Source: Membranipora membranacea (taxonomy: Eukaryota > Bryozoa > Gymnolaemata > Cheilostomatida > Membraniporidae). Taken from it: 64,000 nt of DNA. Below the pieces are notes generated by a model that was given only the letters and a program-made list of their open reading frames with translations, was not told the origin of the DNA and searched no databases. Positions 1 through 11,424 of this stretch are shown piece by piece; positions within the stretch are counted from its first letter, which is position 1; each line of letters starts with the position of its first letter. A program made the position numbers and the translations under genes. The DNA lies in assembly GCA_914767715.1 (NCBI GenBank), contig OU612066.1, positions 12,529,001 to 12,593,000 on the forward strand, given 5' to 3'.

Positions 1-1412
1 GAATACTCTCAGATCGACAATTCGGTTTTCGTAAGCACCATTCCAGTGAACAGTTACTACTTTCTCTTTTACAAAATTGGAGAACAACGCTAGACAACCC
101 TCAACCGAATTTCATAGGTGCACGCTCTTCGGACGTACGTAAAGCATTTGACACTATAAATCATGGACAACTCATCCACACTCTAAAGCGACTAAATTTT
201 GCAGAGTCAACAACAAAATTATTTACATCCTATCTTTCACATCGAACCCAAATCATGAAAGTTGATCATGATCAGTCCAGTGTACTACCGATTACATGTG
301 GAGTACCCCAAGGAAGTGTTCTAGGTCCAATCTTATTCAATCTTGCTATCAATGATCTCCTTAACAAGCACAAAACTGCATTCGCTTACGCTGATGACAC
401 TGTTATTTACTGCACAGCAACAGATATCCCTACCTTAATGGATAAATCTGAGTCATTGATGAGAGAAGTATCGAATTGGTATTCAAACAATCTCCTTCAA
501 CTCAACTTATCCAAAACCCAATACTGTATTTTCTCAAATAGGAAAGTAAAGGATTTTTACCAAATCCAAATAAACAATTTGAAAATAGAATCCAAGCTTT
601 CGCTCAATCTTCTTGGAGTTATTCTTGATTCAGAACTTAGTTTAACCCCTCAGGCTAATGCCACCGCCTCTAAAGCAAACCAAATGGTCTACTTGTTATC
701 AAAACTAAAAAAATACATGACAGTAGAAAACTCATTGAAGACTTACAAATCACTGATCAGACCTATAGTAGAATACTGCTCATCATTGTACCTTGATGGT
801 TTAACCAAAAATTCAGATACATTAGAAAAAGTACAAAATAAAGCAATCAGAATCATAACTTCAGCCCCCAAACAATTTTCTGTCACATCTGGCCGCTGGC
901 TCCTAAATTTGCATACTCTCCACAGTAGAAGGAATTTTCTTTTTCACAATTTTGTCAAATTGAGGGTCCATAAAGGCCATGCATCCAAGCACATACTTCA
1001 TCTTGTTAGCAAATCAAACAGACATACACGACCACTTCGTAGCAACTGTGCAATAATTAAACCCTCGTTGAGATCAAACCTAGGCAAATCAGCCTTTTTG
1101 AATATTTTTCATACATTTGTAACTAAATCAACCAAGCCTCATGAATCATTATCATTTAATCCTACCTAATGTTGTTAACTTGTATTTTTGTTTGCCACTC
1201 TCTGTTTCTTCTTTTCTTTTTTCATCTTATTCATGCAATTTATGATACCATGCTTTCATTATCCTACACACTATATAGTATGTAACACCCTACCACTTAT
1301 ATCTTTTTATTCAAGTCATTTGTTGTATCTATGTTAATGTGTGTGAGGTCAACAATTTATTTTTAATTTGCCTTAATTATAAACTTTTAGAAAGCCTCAA
1401 TAAATAAAAAAA
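1..1412 (+). mobile_element. 5'-cut LINE copy with 3' UTR
   Basis: The RT ORF is followed by about 240 bp of AT-rich sequence ending in an A-rich stretch with overlapping AATAAA motifs (about 1399-1416), which looks like the LINE 3' end. The 5' end is outside the window. The exact 3' boundary and target-site duplication cannot be set without the other flank. 1413-1750 shows nothing recognisable except the acceptor TTCTGTTGCAG before the first ZDHHC21 coding exon. Confidence 0.7.
3..1169 (+). CDS. Non-LTR retrotransposon reverse transcriptase, 3' part of ORF2
   Basis: Open in one frame from base 3 to a TAA at 1167-1169, so the ORF enters from outside the window. The first 84 codons precede the first internal Met at 255. 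Reverse-transcriptase motifs appear in order: the FGFRKHHSSEQ region, motif A (SSDVRKAFDTINH), motif B (GVPQGSVLGPILFN) and the catalytic YADD in AYADDTVIY. They are followed by the thumb/C-terminal region typical of Jockey/CR1-like LINE proteins (TYKSLIRPIVEYCSSLYLDG, then KVQNKAIRI). The enzyme copies element RNA at the nicked target. There is no stop or frameshift in the visible part, so the copy looks young. The endonuclease domain lies outside the window. Clade assignment (Jockey/CR1/Rex1-like) is inference from motif style. Confidence 0.93.
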   Translation: MLSDRQFGFRKHHSSEQLLLSLLQNWRTTLDNPQPNFIGARSSDVRKAFDTINHGQLIHTLKRLNFAESTTKLFTSYLSHRTQIMKVDHDQSSVLPITCGVPQGSVLGPILFNLAINDLLNKHKTAFAYADDTVIYCTATDIPTLMDKSESLMREVSNWYSNNLLQLNLSKTQYCIFSNRKVKDFYQIQINNLKIESKLSLNLLGVILDSELSLTPQANATASKANQMVYLLSKLKKYMTVENSLKTYKSLIRPIVEYCSSLYLDGLTKNSDTLEKVQNKAIRIITSAPKQFSVTSGRWLLNLHTLHSRRNFLFHNFVKLRVHKGHASKHILHLVSKSNRHTRPLRSNCAIIKPSLRSNLGKSAFLNIFHTFVTKSTKPHESLSFNPT

Positions 1413-1750
1413 TAAGATGAATGGAGACAATTAGCTGTTGCTACACATGCCATATTTTTGTCACATTATAAAATAACTAATTAGTGACTGGTTTATTTCA
1501 TTCATTTAAGTTGAACAATAGGAAGGTAAACCGGACACACACTTTATGATCATTGGAAGGAATAGACCGGCATCTGTAGCACCTTGACCAATCTGTAGCG
1601 TATCTAAAACATCCCCAATCATGTAGAAAATATGGTGAAGGTGAGTTAGGCTTGTTAAGGCAAGCTTGATATCCTGATTTTATTTACTGAACAATTGTTT
1701 TAATTGCTCTGTTAAATTTCTGTTGCAGAGATATGAGTTGATGCAGAAGG

Positions 1751-4700
1751 ATGGCTTGGAGAATGCATTGGACTAGGGATATACAGGGCACTATCTGTTT
1801 GTCGATTGTCTTCGGCTATTGGATATACGGAACCATTGTACCAATGAAAATCATTCTACTGCCATATTACCAAATGGGAATCGTCCGTACGCATGCAATA
1901 TGTGGTAGGTTTCCTCTTTCTCAATTGTGGGTTAGATCAGGGATTTGATTTGAGATCTCAATCTAACATGATACCAATTAGGCCTACTAGGGTGATAGCT
2001 ATGCCCATGACTGTTAGCCTGACCACATTCGAACCCATTAGAATGTCAGAGCTTTGGCAACAAGATTCAGTTTGATAAAAAGCAATGGTTAAACTTTGTA
2101 TCGTAATGAAACAGCTGGATGATGTAAATGTGTTTTGTTGAATTATTTTACAGCGTATATGTTCTTCAGCATCATGACATTGGCTAGTCTTCTTCGATCA
2201 GCGTTTTTCCATCCAGGGAGAGCTCCAAAATATACAGGATCAGCAGGTTTGTTTTCCAAATTATCATAGCAACAGTAATTGCCATTGGGATACCTCAAAG
2301 CCCGCTATAAAGTCGCCATACTTATAAGTGAATTTCTGCGATTTCATAAATATTTTTTTACACATTCGCAAGTCACTGCACACTTCATTAGTCACAAAAC
2401 ACCTAAACAACTTATGAACCATTTCAAAAACAAAACATCTGTGATCAATCTATAGACTTACTAGTCACCAACTATGGCCATTGGAAGGCCAATGAACATG
2501 ACTCAGTTATATGCCCGTCTACAAGTAGCGTTTTGTAAATCACCATTATGTATAAGTCTGGTGACTTTATAACCAGGTTTTATGGCACACATATTCATGT
2601 ATACACATTATTGCTAACTGTGCCGCAGGCTTATTCCATCCCCTATTGTTCAACATATAGACCGTTTCTAATTTTGTTTATATCTGGTATAAGTTTGTAA
2701 AACAATTTACAAATTATATAGAGTAGATCAATAGATGTAGATTGTTAAAGTGATTGTGAGAGAGTTGTGTTTTTGTACTCAGTCTAGCCTAGAAAAATCT
2801 GTATCCCAGTTTCAATAAATTTTCATTCAAAGCTGAGATGAGAAGGCCCTAACATGGTATTAATTTACAATTTTAAAGTGATAGTAGTATCAAAAAAACC
2901 TGATGATTCATAATCACTTTAATTTACCTTTTGTGTATGGATCTATAACTGTCATGCACATCGGTTACTTACAGCTCAGTCTGATTGGGAGGAATGTAAA
3001 AAATGTAATATAAAGAGACCACCCAGGGCTCATCACTGTAGAAGATGCGGTCACTGTGTTACCCTTATGGATCATCACTGTCCATGGTTAGTAAGCAGCT
3101 GCCGACTTAGATCAAGTTGGTTCATCTGCCTGCATTCCGAGTTGCTCCCCCTCAACTGGTCACTCTGCAGGCAAAAGCATGATCAGTGGAGGGAGAGCAA
3201 CTCTGAATGCACGCAAATCAATCATACTTGATCTATACTACTGCTGACTATATTTATTATTAAAGCCTGGCTGAACACAACTATATAATTTGTACTTCAT
3301 CAGCTTCATCAGATTGGTTTATCGCAGTCGGCGCGTTGTCGTCCTTTGATGCGATGTGTCGATAAGAGACAGTAGTTGTGACGGCAAGAGTTTCCAATCT
3401 AGTCACATCGATGAGCAGATGAGTGTCATTGTACATAATCATTGTCTAAACAAGGATGTCCTTTACATAAGGAGTGTTATTCTTGGGTTGTTAGTGCAGC
3501 TTGAGGTCTGGTTAATCCGGCAGTTACTATTCAGTCTGCATACTATTTTTGTTGCTCAATAAGCTGTTATAGTACCTAGAATTGTGTTATTAATGTGTCA
3601 AAGTTGGCAAGGTGTAGTTATCTCCTTGGTAACAGACAGTAACTGGGCAAAATCCTATTGGAACGATGCTTCCTGGTGCAAATTCTCAGTTTACAAACTT
3701 ACAGTGTCCCATTATATATATATTATATATATATATATATTACATTATTATGAAATGTATAATATGTTGAAGCTGTAATTGTGTTGTAACAGAAAAATTG
3801 GGTTGGAGAATCATAGATACCTCTATATTAGCAGTCATATCATTATGCATGAAATAAATAACACATAATGCATGAATACACAACTTTTTAATGGTGGTGA
3901 TACAGTTTTATAGTAACCAATTAACTATTGTTACAAAAATATTTTATACTCTTTCCATCAATGAACAATTAAGGGAGTTCTTTGTTTACAAAGTGTGTTA
4001 ATTTTTAATTTCTATGGTAGGAGATCAATGCCATTTTTGACATACAAATTCATTGTAGACACTTATTTAAGACTCATGATTTCTATATGTTCACAGTCGC
4101 AGACACAAGTTCCCTGCCTCGCACATTAGAATATTGGCAATAAACCAGTTGTAACCATAAACATAATTATATACTATTATATAATATGTTTATGGGAATA
4201 ACCGACTCCTATGATTTCATTTCTGTTGTAGGATAAATAATTGTGTAGGAGCAGACAACCGCTTTGCTTTTCTCTTACTTATACTGTACACTATAGGACT
4301 GAGTGTTAGTGCTTTTATGTTCTGTATAGTCAAGTCATATAAGCTGCCTCCGTGTCCTGATCAAATATGTGACCCCGTAAGTACACCTGCACATACATGC
4401 ACGCCATCGATAGACATAATTTTCACATTGTTGAACTTATGGTATGTTCCAACACAATGCAAGGAACACATAAACTTGCCGAGGAAATGATCATGCGAGC
4501 CCCTTTAGTGGCCAAACAAAAAGATAGGGTAAAGATCCTATGTTTGGTTCTTAAAAGTACAGGGAAGAAGATAAAGTTTGTCTGTGACAGACCATTGGCT
4601 TGTTATACAACTTACTTTTTAAAATTGTATATTAATTGCTTTGCTTGTTTTCAGGAGGATTTTTTCTTCAGACATGAACGAGGTCTGCACATGACATCAT

Positions 4701-5575
4701 ATATATTATCTGCTCTTATGGGATTTGGTATGGTTACAATGTCATGTGGTCAGCATATGAGTGTGGCTTTTGTAAGTAAAAAACTTTGATATTAATTGTA
4801 TGGGCCACATGGGTTGTCCTCCCTTTTTCAGGAGGTACACAAATCTTGCCTTGAATTACAATATCTGATAATCTAAAGGTATTGGGATGACAAAGAGGCT
4901 GAAATGATGTTGTATTGCTGCGGAGATGATTTCCAATTCAATTTGATTCATCATGCAAACTTTCCGACATTGAGATGGATTTTTCTCATAGATGTCATTT
5001 CCTTATAGAGGGGATTGATCCTATAAACAGGTAGTTAATATTGTTTTTTCACCGAGTTTTTTTACTGCTTGCATCTCATAGTTTTTATTTCTGTTACAGG
5101 ATGTAACCACAATAGAACAAATGATCTCAAAAGACCCTGTCAAGTAAGTTGTCAAATGATTGGAGTTAGAAGATTAAAAACAATTCAAATTTAGTTTGAT
5201 ATTTCTGCCATGTTTTATATATGCAGCACATCACAAGCACATCACAAACATCTGCCTACTATTTCATTTTTCTATAGAACGAGCATCATCGGCACAATGT
5301 TTCGAATGTAACATGAACTCCACTTACATTTAGTCGCTACATATTGGATTATGATCTCACAAAGTTGAGACCTCGTTCTTTGTTGCAATACAGTATCATA
5401 GTTGTGGGATTATTATCACGTCATGTCATCTATTTTTAGATTGATATTATCACAGCCTGAGAGACCACTCAAATCTAGATACGATAAGCTCTGTGGTACT
5501 AGGATGGTTCTTCTATGGCTCATTCCCTGTCGAAGTAAACCCGTACCTCCTGAATATCATGAACACATTGTTTGA
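1751..5575 (+). CDS. ZDHHC21: ZDHHC21-like palmitoyltransferase, copy 1
   Basis: Palmitoyl-acyltransferase of the DHHC family, which S-acylates cysteines of membrane proteins at Golgi or plasma membrane. Seven exons: 1751-1904, 2154-2246, 2975-3086, 4232-4376, 4655-4771, 5100-5143, 5440-5575. All joins are in frame and give 266 aa; human ZDHHC21 is 265 aa. The start MAWRMHW aligns with the mammalian start MGLRIHF, and an acceptor TTGCAG at about 1729 implies a 5' UTR intron. Four membrane spans lie near residues 14-34, 47-67, 129-152 and 176-198. The cysteine-rich domain runs C90-x2-C93 to C124, with catalytic DHHC at 115-118 and the family TTxE motif (TTIE) at 210-213. An inverted-repeat element sits in intron 3. 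Exons 3-5 are almost identical to the second copy. No disabling change is seen. Confidence 0.92.
3087..3246. repeat. Long imperfect hairpin (MITE-like) in ZDHHC21 copy 1 intron 3
   Basis: Two arms of about 65-70 bp face each other. The left arm contains TAGATCAAGT and TGCATTCCGAGTTGCTC; the right arm, read as reverse complement, contains TAGATCAAGT and TGCATTCAGAGTTGCTC. They are separated by a short centre near 3165-3185. It is absent from the same intron of copy 2, so it probably inserted after the duplication. No clear target duplication is visible. Confidence 0.7.
3712..3742. repeat. (TA)n simple repeat
   Basis: Run of alternating T and A in intron 3 of ZDHHC21 copy 1. Nothing else is recognised in this intron outside the hairpin at 3087-3246. 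Confidence 0.8.
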
Positions 5576-7549
5576 CAATCCCTCACTGTTCCTGATCAGG
5601 TTTGCTTTCATCTCTGAATGTGAGTGTACCTTTGAAGTTAGGCGGTATTGACAAACATGAACAGTTATATGCATCATGACAAGCTGATTCAAACGCTCAA
5701 CTCCCATCCAAATCTCTACTTAGTCATTCAATTTTAATCTTTCCACAATCATTTTAATATTTGTTAAGTCAGTGTAGTACAGGCCAAATCATGTTATATC
5801 TGTCTCATAGCATCCCATATGTGCTGGCTTGGGTTTGTACGATAGCGGTTTTGTTATATATATCTTAGCTTTTTTCGTTTATAGATGGGATCATATTTTA
5901 TATACTGTTCACTTGAACCCAATCATTTTGCCGTAAGGTTTTTATATATACAATCATGTATTGGAATTTCACTTTATCCTAAAATTCTCAATGTTTGTTT
6001 TTTGTAGTGTAGTACAGGATGCAGAATACAATTTTGAATTCTCCACTTCTGTTCCCAATTTCATTAATATGATATACCATGGGCAGCTTTCTTGTTATTG
6101 ATTGGGTTCTCAAATCCAATGCCTGAAACTTGAGGAGCAATGTGCTTACATCCCAACATGGCTACGTTTCCACACATATAAGATCATCATTGAAGGTAGC
6201 CTGACAAGACAGGCTACATTGAAGGCTGATATAGTAGTTTATAGGCCCTTGCTACTATGATCCACTGTAATACATAGCATAAGCTTAACATAGAGCAAGG
6301 TAGCCTGGAATTCCTGGCATCGAACAGCCAACCGCTCATTTGGCTGATGTGTTGGGAGGGTGTCTGTCAGAATTGTGTCTGCCCATTCAATGTCCTGGCA
6401 GATTGGAAGGTCAAGAATGTTGCCCATAGGCCTGCAAATGCAGGGAACCTTTCTCTTTCCACTTAAAAAAAAGATAAAATCTGATAAGAGAGAGGTGATT
6501 GTATACATAGTAGGCCCGTGTGTTGCCAGTAGGCAACATGTCTTATGCCCATGTCTCCATATCATGATCAGTCTGACTGATGCTCAGTCTTGTATCAGGC
6601 CGAACTTTCCCATAGCCAGGTTATAGTATATGTTATTTATTTGAGATTAATGAACTAACATCCGTTTCTGGTTCTGGCCATGGGCACTTAGTGATTGCAA
6701 GCATGTGTATAGTGCCAAAGATTGTGCAAGGCCGCTGAAACGCATGACATGATATGACATGAAAATAGTAGATCCCCTAAAAATATGTATGGCCAGTAAT
6801 TCTTTACCCATATTTGACCTGAGCCATCTAGCTCAAATATTATAGAATGTGTAATTGAACTCAAGGTTGTGATCCTCTATAGCCCATTTCCATTCCTAAC
6901 TATTTTCGGTTGTGTTAAAGACTTTGAAATCTAAACTTTGAGATGATTTGAAATTTTTCATACGTACCTTATGTTTTCTATCAATTTCCATTAGTTTTGC
7001 GTGATATCTTTTAACAGGAGATGTGATAGGTAACCCCCAGCTGCCCATGTTTTGACCTTCATGTTATTAGCATTAGAACTATCCTGTAAAACTAAATCTC
7101 AAGCTGGCCTAGCCTGATGCTTATTCCTAAACCCCAGTTTCCGCAGCAAATTTTTCATTTTTTTCTTTTTACCAGTCTCTTTAATCCTTTTAAAGTCATG
7201 TGTTGGTGCCCAATTAGAAGGTTTTTGATTTCTACACCCAAAGTGATACTTTATTAGTTTTCTAAAACAAGTACTCCATTGCCATGGCAAAGATTCATAA
7301 TTGCCTCACGCCCTCGGTATCTAAATGGACTAAACCTTTGAACATGTCCCTTTATTGGTTGCATTTTTGGTGCCCCAACCATTATGGCCTTTTGAGTTTT
7401 GCCAGTGCCCTTATACCTGTGACATTAAGATATGACATATAAAAGGCAACCCTGAGTACGTCCCTCTTTATCCCCACCCCTGGGATTTCCTCCATTCAGC
7501 TGTTATTTCATAACTACAAATTCAATTGCAGATCAAAACATCCAGAAGA
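5576..7549. other. Intergenic spacer between the two ZDHHC21 copies
   Basis: About 2 kb with no coding exon I can support. It holds a 22-bp palindromic insertion at 6196-6217. Short stretches after the stop codon resemble the region after copy 2, for example a TTTTGTAGTG/TTTTACAGGATRCA-like block near 6000-6030 and near 11050. This is compatible with a shared ancestral 3' flank. The right end is an acceptor-like TTCAATTGCAG at about 7521-7531, just before the copy 2 start codon. Confidence 0.6.
6189..6224. mobile_element. 22-bp palindromic insertion (GTAGCC family) with 7-bp duplication
   Basis: ATTGAAG at 6189-6195 and again at 6218-6224 flank a near-palindrome at 6196-6217 that starts GTAGCCTG and ends CAGGCTAC. 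The ends match those of the 75-bp element at 12949-13023, so this looks like an internally deleted, TIR-only member. Confidence 0.75.
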
Positions 7550-10500
7550 ATGGCTTGGAGAATACATTGGACCAGAGATATACAGGGAACTATCTGTCTG
7601 TCGGTAGTCTTTGCCTATTGGATATACGGAACCATTGTACCGATGAAAATCATTCTTCTTCCATATTACCAAATGGGAATCGTCCGCACACATGCAGTAT
7701 GCAGTAAGTTCCTGCAATCAATCATCTTTTACTCCTTGCTGCAATGTAAGTGTCTTTAACTCCTTGCTGTAATGAACCAATGAACTTATCGAATAAAAAA
7801 AACAGTTCTTATTAGTTATAAATATCCATCATGTTCTGGTAACTCTCAGAAAAAAAATTTCTATTTATATTAACTAAATAATTCATATTTCTCAACCTTT
7901 CAGCTCCGTTTTTTATGTTACAGAGATTTAACACAGTGATAGGCCTCGATAATTCATTGTATGCAGTGAAAAAAGTATATTGTCACATTGGTTTTCTATT
8001 TTTACAGTGTACATGTTCTTCAGTATCATGACATTAGCCAGTCTTATTAGATCAGTATTTTTCCACCCTGGAAGAGCTCCATCGTACACAGGATCAGCAG
8101 GTATGTTACATTATTTATTATCGGAATCATAACCCTTTTAATTCTGTTATAAATCATATAAAATACAGCTGTCTCGCCTTGCTCTTAAATTTTTGAAATA
8201 ATTGCGTTATCCCCAATTCTCAAACAAAATTGTAGTTTTTCACCTCCCATCTGGCATCTCCATAGAATTTTTTTCTAGCTGATACTGCTGGATTTTATTT
8301 TTGCTCTATTGTTTTCTCACTTCCCAGTAATCAAATTGATTTTGTATATGCATCATGCCTATTTGGCTGGTAGGTTGGGATCAGCTTACTTGATGTTATC
8401 CATCATTGCATTCTATCATTGAAATATATGCATTTGCTGCAAAAATTGAAGTCAATCTGAACTGTGATTGATCACGCGGTACCACATATTTATTGTTACA
8501 CTTGTTTTATAATTACAGCCCAGTCAGATTGGGATGACTGTGTAAAATGTAATATAAAGAGACCACCCAGGGCTCATCACTGTAGAAGATGCGGTCACTG
8601 TGTTACCCTTATGGATCATCACTGTCCATGGTTAGTTAGTCAAGGGTCTTTTCAATTACAATAAGCGATGCTTTTTAAAGCAAATGATTGCTATCACATG
8701 ACTCAGAGTCATCTCTCACTTGGTCTATCAATTCCGGAATCGCTCACAATTTATGAAGTTCCATAAGTGAGTGAGCAATCAGATTTAAACTCAGTCTAAA
8801 TTTAGTTGTGTCAAGCTGAGCTATTTAGATCTTACCTCCTGTTATCAGATAAAGATATAAACATTATATGGTAATAAGCACAAACATATGTCTTGTCTTG
8901 TATTATGTTAATAACTAACCGCTGTGCGTTTTTTATTCTGTTGTAGGATAAATAATTGTGTAGGAGCAGACAACCGCTTTGCTTTTCTCTTACTTATACT
9001 GTACACCATAGGACTGAGTGTTAGTGCTTTTATGTTCTGTATAGTCAAGTCATATAAGCTGCCTCCGTGTCCTGGTGAAATATGTCACCCTGTAAGTACA
9101 CCTTCACACACAATACGAAAGTTCAAGATGTATAAAGCTTAGTTATTGAATTACCAAAGAGAAGTGATTACATGTGTTAGTATGAGTTTAGTTTAGCTAG
9201 TTTAGGGATAATAGCAATAATTTGCATAAAACTATTAGTTTTAAAACGATGAGCGATGAAAAGTGATAAAAAGTGATGACATTGTGTAAATGGAAGTTGG
9301 TTATGAATTTCATCATTTTGAGCCCGCACGAAATGACGGACATTTTTTCAGCAAAATATTGAAATCCTCTATGGCATAATCAAATTTTACTTCTTTTGTG
9401 GCATGTGAACCCTGATCATAAACCTTATGATACTTGAATCTTTTGTCTACACAGAAGGGGATGTCTTATTGAAGTATAGGCTTTCATCTTCAGTGAGACT
9501 ATTTTCTACTTAGGGAACTCTTTGTATTTCATATAAAAAGGCTGTATCGTTGCTAACATTTTGATGTTTTCCTCTTTTGTTTTCAGGAGGATTTTTTCTT
9601 CAGACATGAACGAGGTCTGCTCATGACTTCATATGTATTATCTGCTCTTATGGGATTTGGTATGATTACAATGTCATGTGGTCAGCATATGAGTATAGCC
9701 TTGGTGAGTGCACAGATTTCCTTATCAATTTATTTGGCACTGTTTTCAGAACATATGTACGATTGCTTGATGTTAGGAATAACAGCCAGTATTATTGACA
9801 ACTAGCTGGTCACCGAACAGAACATGGATATAGTATTGGAAAAACAGATGATGATTGGCAACCACAATCATATCAAAAATTTTTCTTCTCCACCTCCTTG
9901 TATATAAGTGATAATGCGACAATAATACAATAATAATATTTAATGATGCATTTAACATAGATAATATTACATATAATACAAAATAATAATACAATTAATT
10001 ATAATACATATAATACATAGATTTATCTTTTTTTACAGGATGTCACCACACTGGAGTCTATGATCACTAAAGACCCTGTTGAGTAAGTTATCATATATCT
10101 GCTTATACTGTACCCATACTTCTTTTTTGGAGGTCAGCATGTTTTGGCATCTTTTGATTATAACTTTGTATGAAAAGCTGAAAAATAGGAATATATTATA
10201 GAGGTGGATGAATTTATTTCTAGGCAAATCGATGACTGTAGATTTGCTATAAAAAATTTTAACCTTTTTTTTGGGCTGATCAGCATAACAGATCAAGATA
10301 GATATTAGAGAAACTCTGGTTCAATGTGATTTGCATTGCTTGCCTGTTGAGATCTCTTTTCTCACTCCTCCACAGATACATGTTTATGTGTTTTTTATAA
10401 TTTAGTTTCTATTTGCATATTTCCAGACTGTTGCTATCGCGCCCTGAGAGACCACTTAAATATAGATATGATCTGCTCTGTGGTACTAAGAATGTACTAC

Positions 10501-10562
10501 TATGGCTCATACCATGTCGGAGGAGACCTCCGCCACCTGAATATCATAACCATGTAGTCTGA
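7550..10562 (+). CDS. ZDHHC21: ZDHHC21-like palmitoyltransferase, copy 2
   Basis: Tandem paralogue of the upstream gene in the same orientation, with identical exon sizes and phases: 7550-7703, 8008-8100, 8519-8630, 8947-9091, 9587-9703, 10039-10082, 10427-10562. It predicts 266 aa. The start MAWRIHW matches copy 1. Catalytic DHHC is at 115-118, followed by PW and the INNCVG segment; the TTxE motif is TTLE at 210-213. Four hydrophobic spans are present as in copy 1. The C-terminus (CRRRPPPPEYHNHVV) differs from copy 1 (CRSKPVPPEYHEHIV). Exons 3-5 are nearly identical to copy 1 while the other exons and all introns are clearly diverged. Both copies look functional. Substrate specificity cannot be inferred; in mammals ZDHHC21 acylates eNOS and Src-family kinases. 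Confidence 0.92.
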
Positions 10563-11424
10563 AAACACCTCACAAGTCACAGCTGATCATGCTCAGGTCT
10601 GCTATTATGCTGAGTTAAAGTGATCCAACATGGTTATGAATATAAATAAGTGATAACACCAAGGAGTACTGTTACTTGATATTACGTTACCTGACAAGTT
10701 GATTGAATCACTCTACAATCCCGCCATATCTCTACTTAATCTGATATATGCATAGTCATTTAACAATCATTCTAACCTTATTATTAGTTTAAATGTAAGT
10801 GTTTAGCGTTCATAATACTGCCTCTCCACCGCCTGCTCATCTCTGCCAACGCCTTTTTGTCCAGGATTGGTTGCCTGTTGTTATTTTTTGTGATGATTGC
10901 TTTTAGTTTTAGTATCTTAGCTTAGATTTGCGTTCTGTAATCTGCCTGCTAGTTGTACCCTATCATTATGATGTAAACTATGAATTTACACCTTTGTAAA
11001 TATTGCCCTGAAGTGCTCTTGATCCGCTCAATCTGTGTTTTATGTAACGTTTTACAGGATACAAAAATACAAAATTACCGAATTCTTCCGATTAACATTG
11101 AACGTGTCTGGCTTTTCTTTCTAAGCATAGCAGTCTAGACGTATACCGGACGGTGATAATATGGAGATTTCTGACCAGGGAGTCTGGAACAGCTTTGTCT
11201 CAAACTCCCTGGGACAGCATTGTCCTCCTTGGGTTGACTACTGACTCCATTAATTTAATATAAGGAGTTGTCTTATAATATTTCAGTCAAAGTTCAGTAT
11301 CTCTGATAGTATCACGTGATAGTCATGTGACCAAAGTTTGCCCATCATTAGATGACAGTTTCACTTCAGCTTGTCACAAGATATGACTTTTCGTGGTTAG
11401 TTTGTTGTTGAGTAAGTTAGTGAG
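10563..11424. other. Intergenic region with LRMDA promoter
   Basis: About 860 bp between ZDHHC21 copy 2 and the LRMDA start. A 36-bp inverted repeat at 11176-11211 begins CAGGGAGT and ends ACTCCCTG but lacks matching 7-bp flanks. The last 120 bp hold paired E-box motifs. Nothing else is recognised. Confidence 0.6.
11312..11330 (+). promoter_or_regulatory. Paired MiT/TFE-type E-boxes upstream of LRMDA
   Basis: TCACGTGA at 11312-11319 (CACGTG core) and AGTCATGTGA at 11321-11330 (CATGTG core) lie about 95-115 bp before the LRMDA ATG. TCACGTGA matches the CLEAR-type site and AGTCATGTG the melanocyte M-box, both known targets of MiT/TFE bHLH-Zip factors in vertebrates. That they function here is inference from motif and position only. 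Confidence 0.45.
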
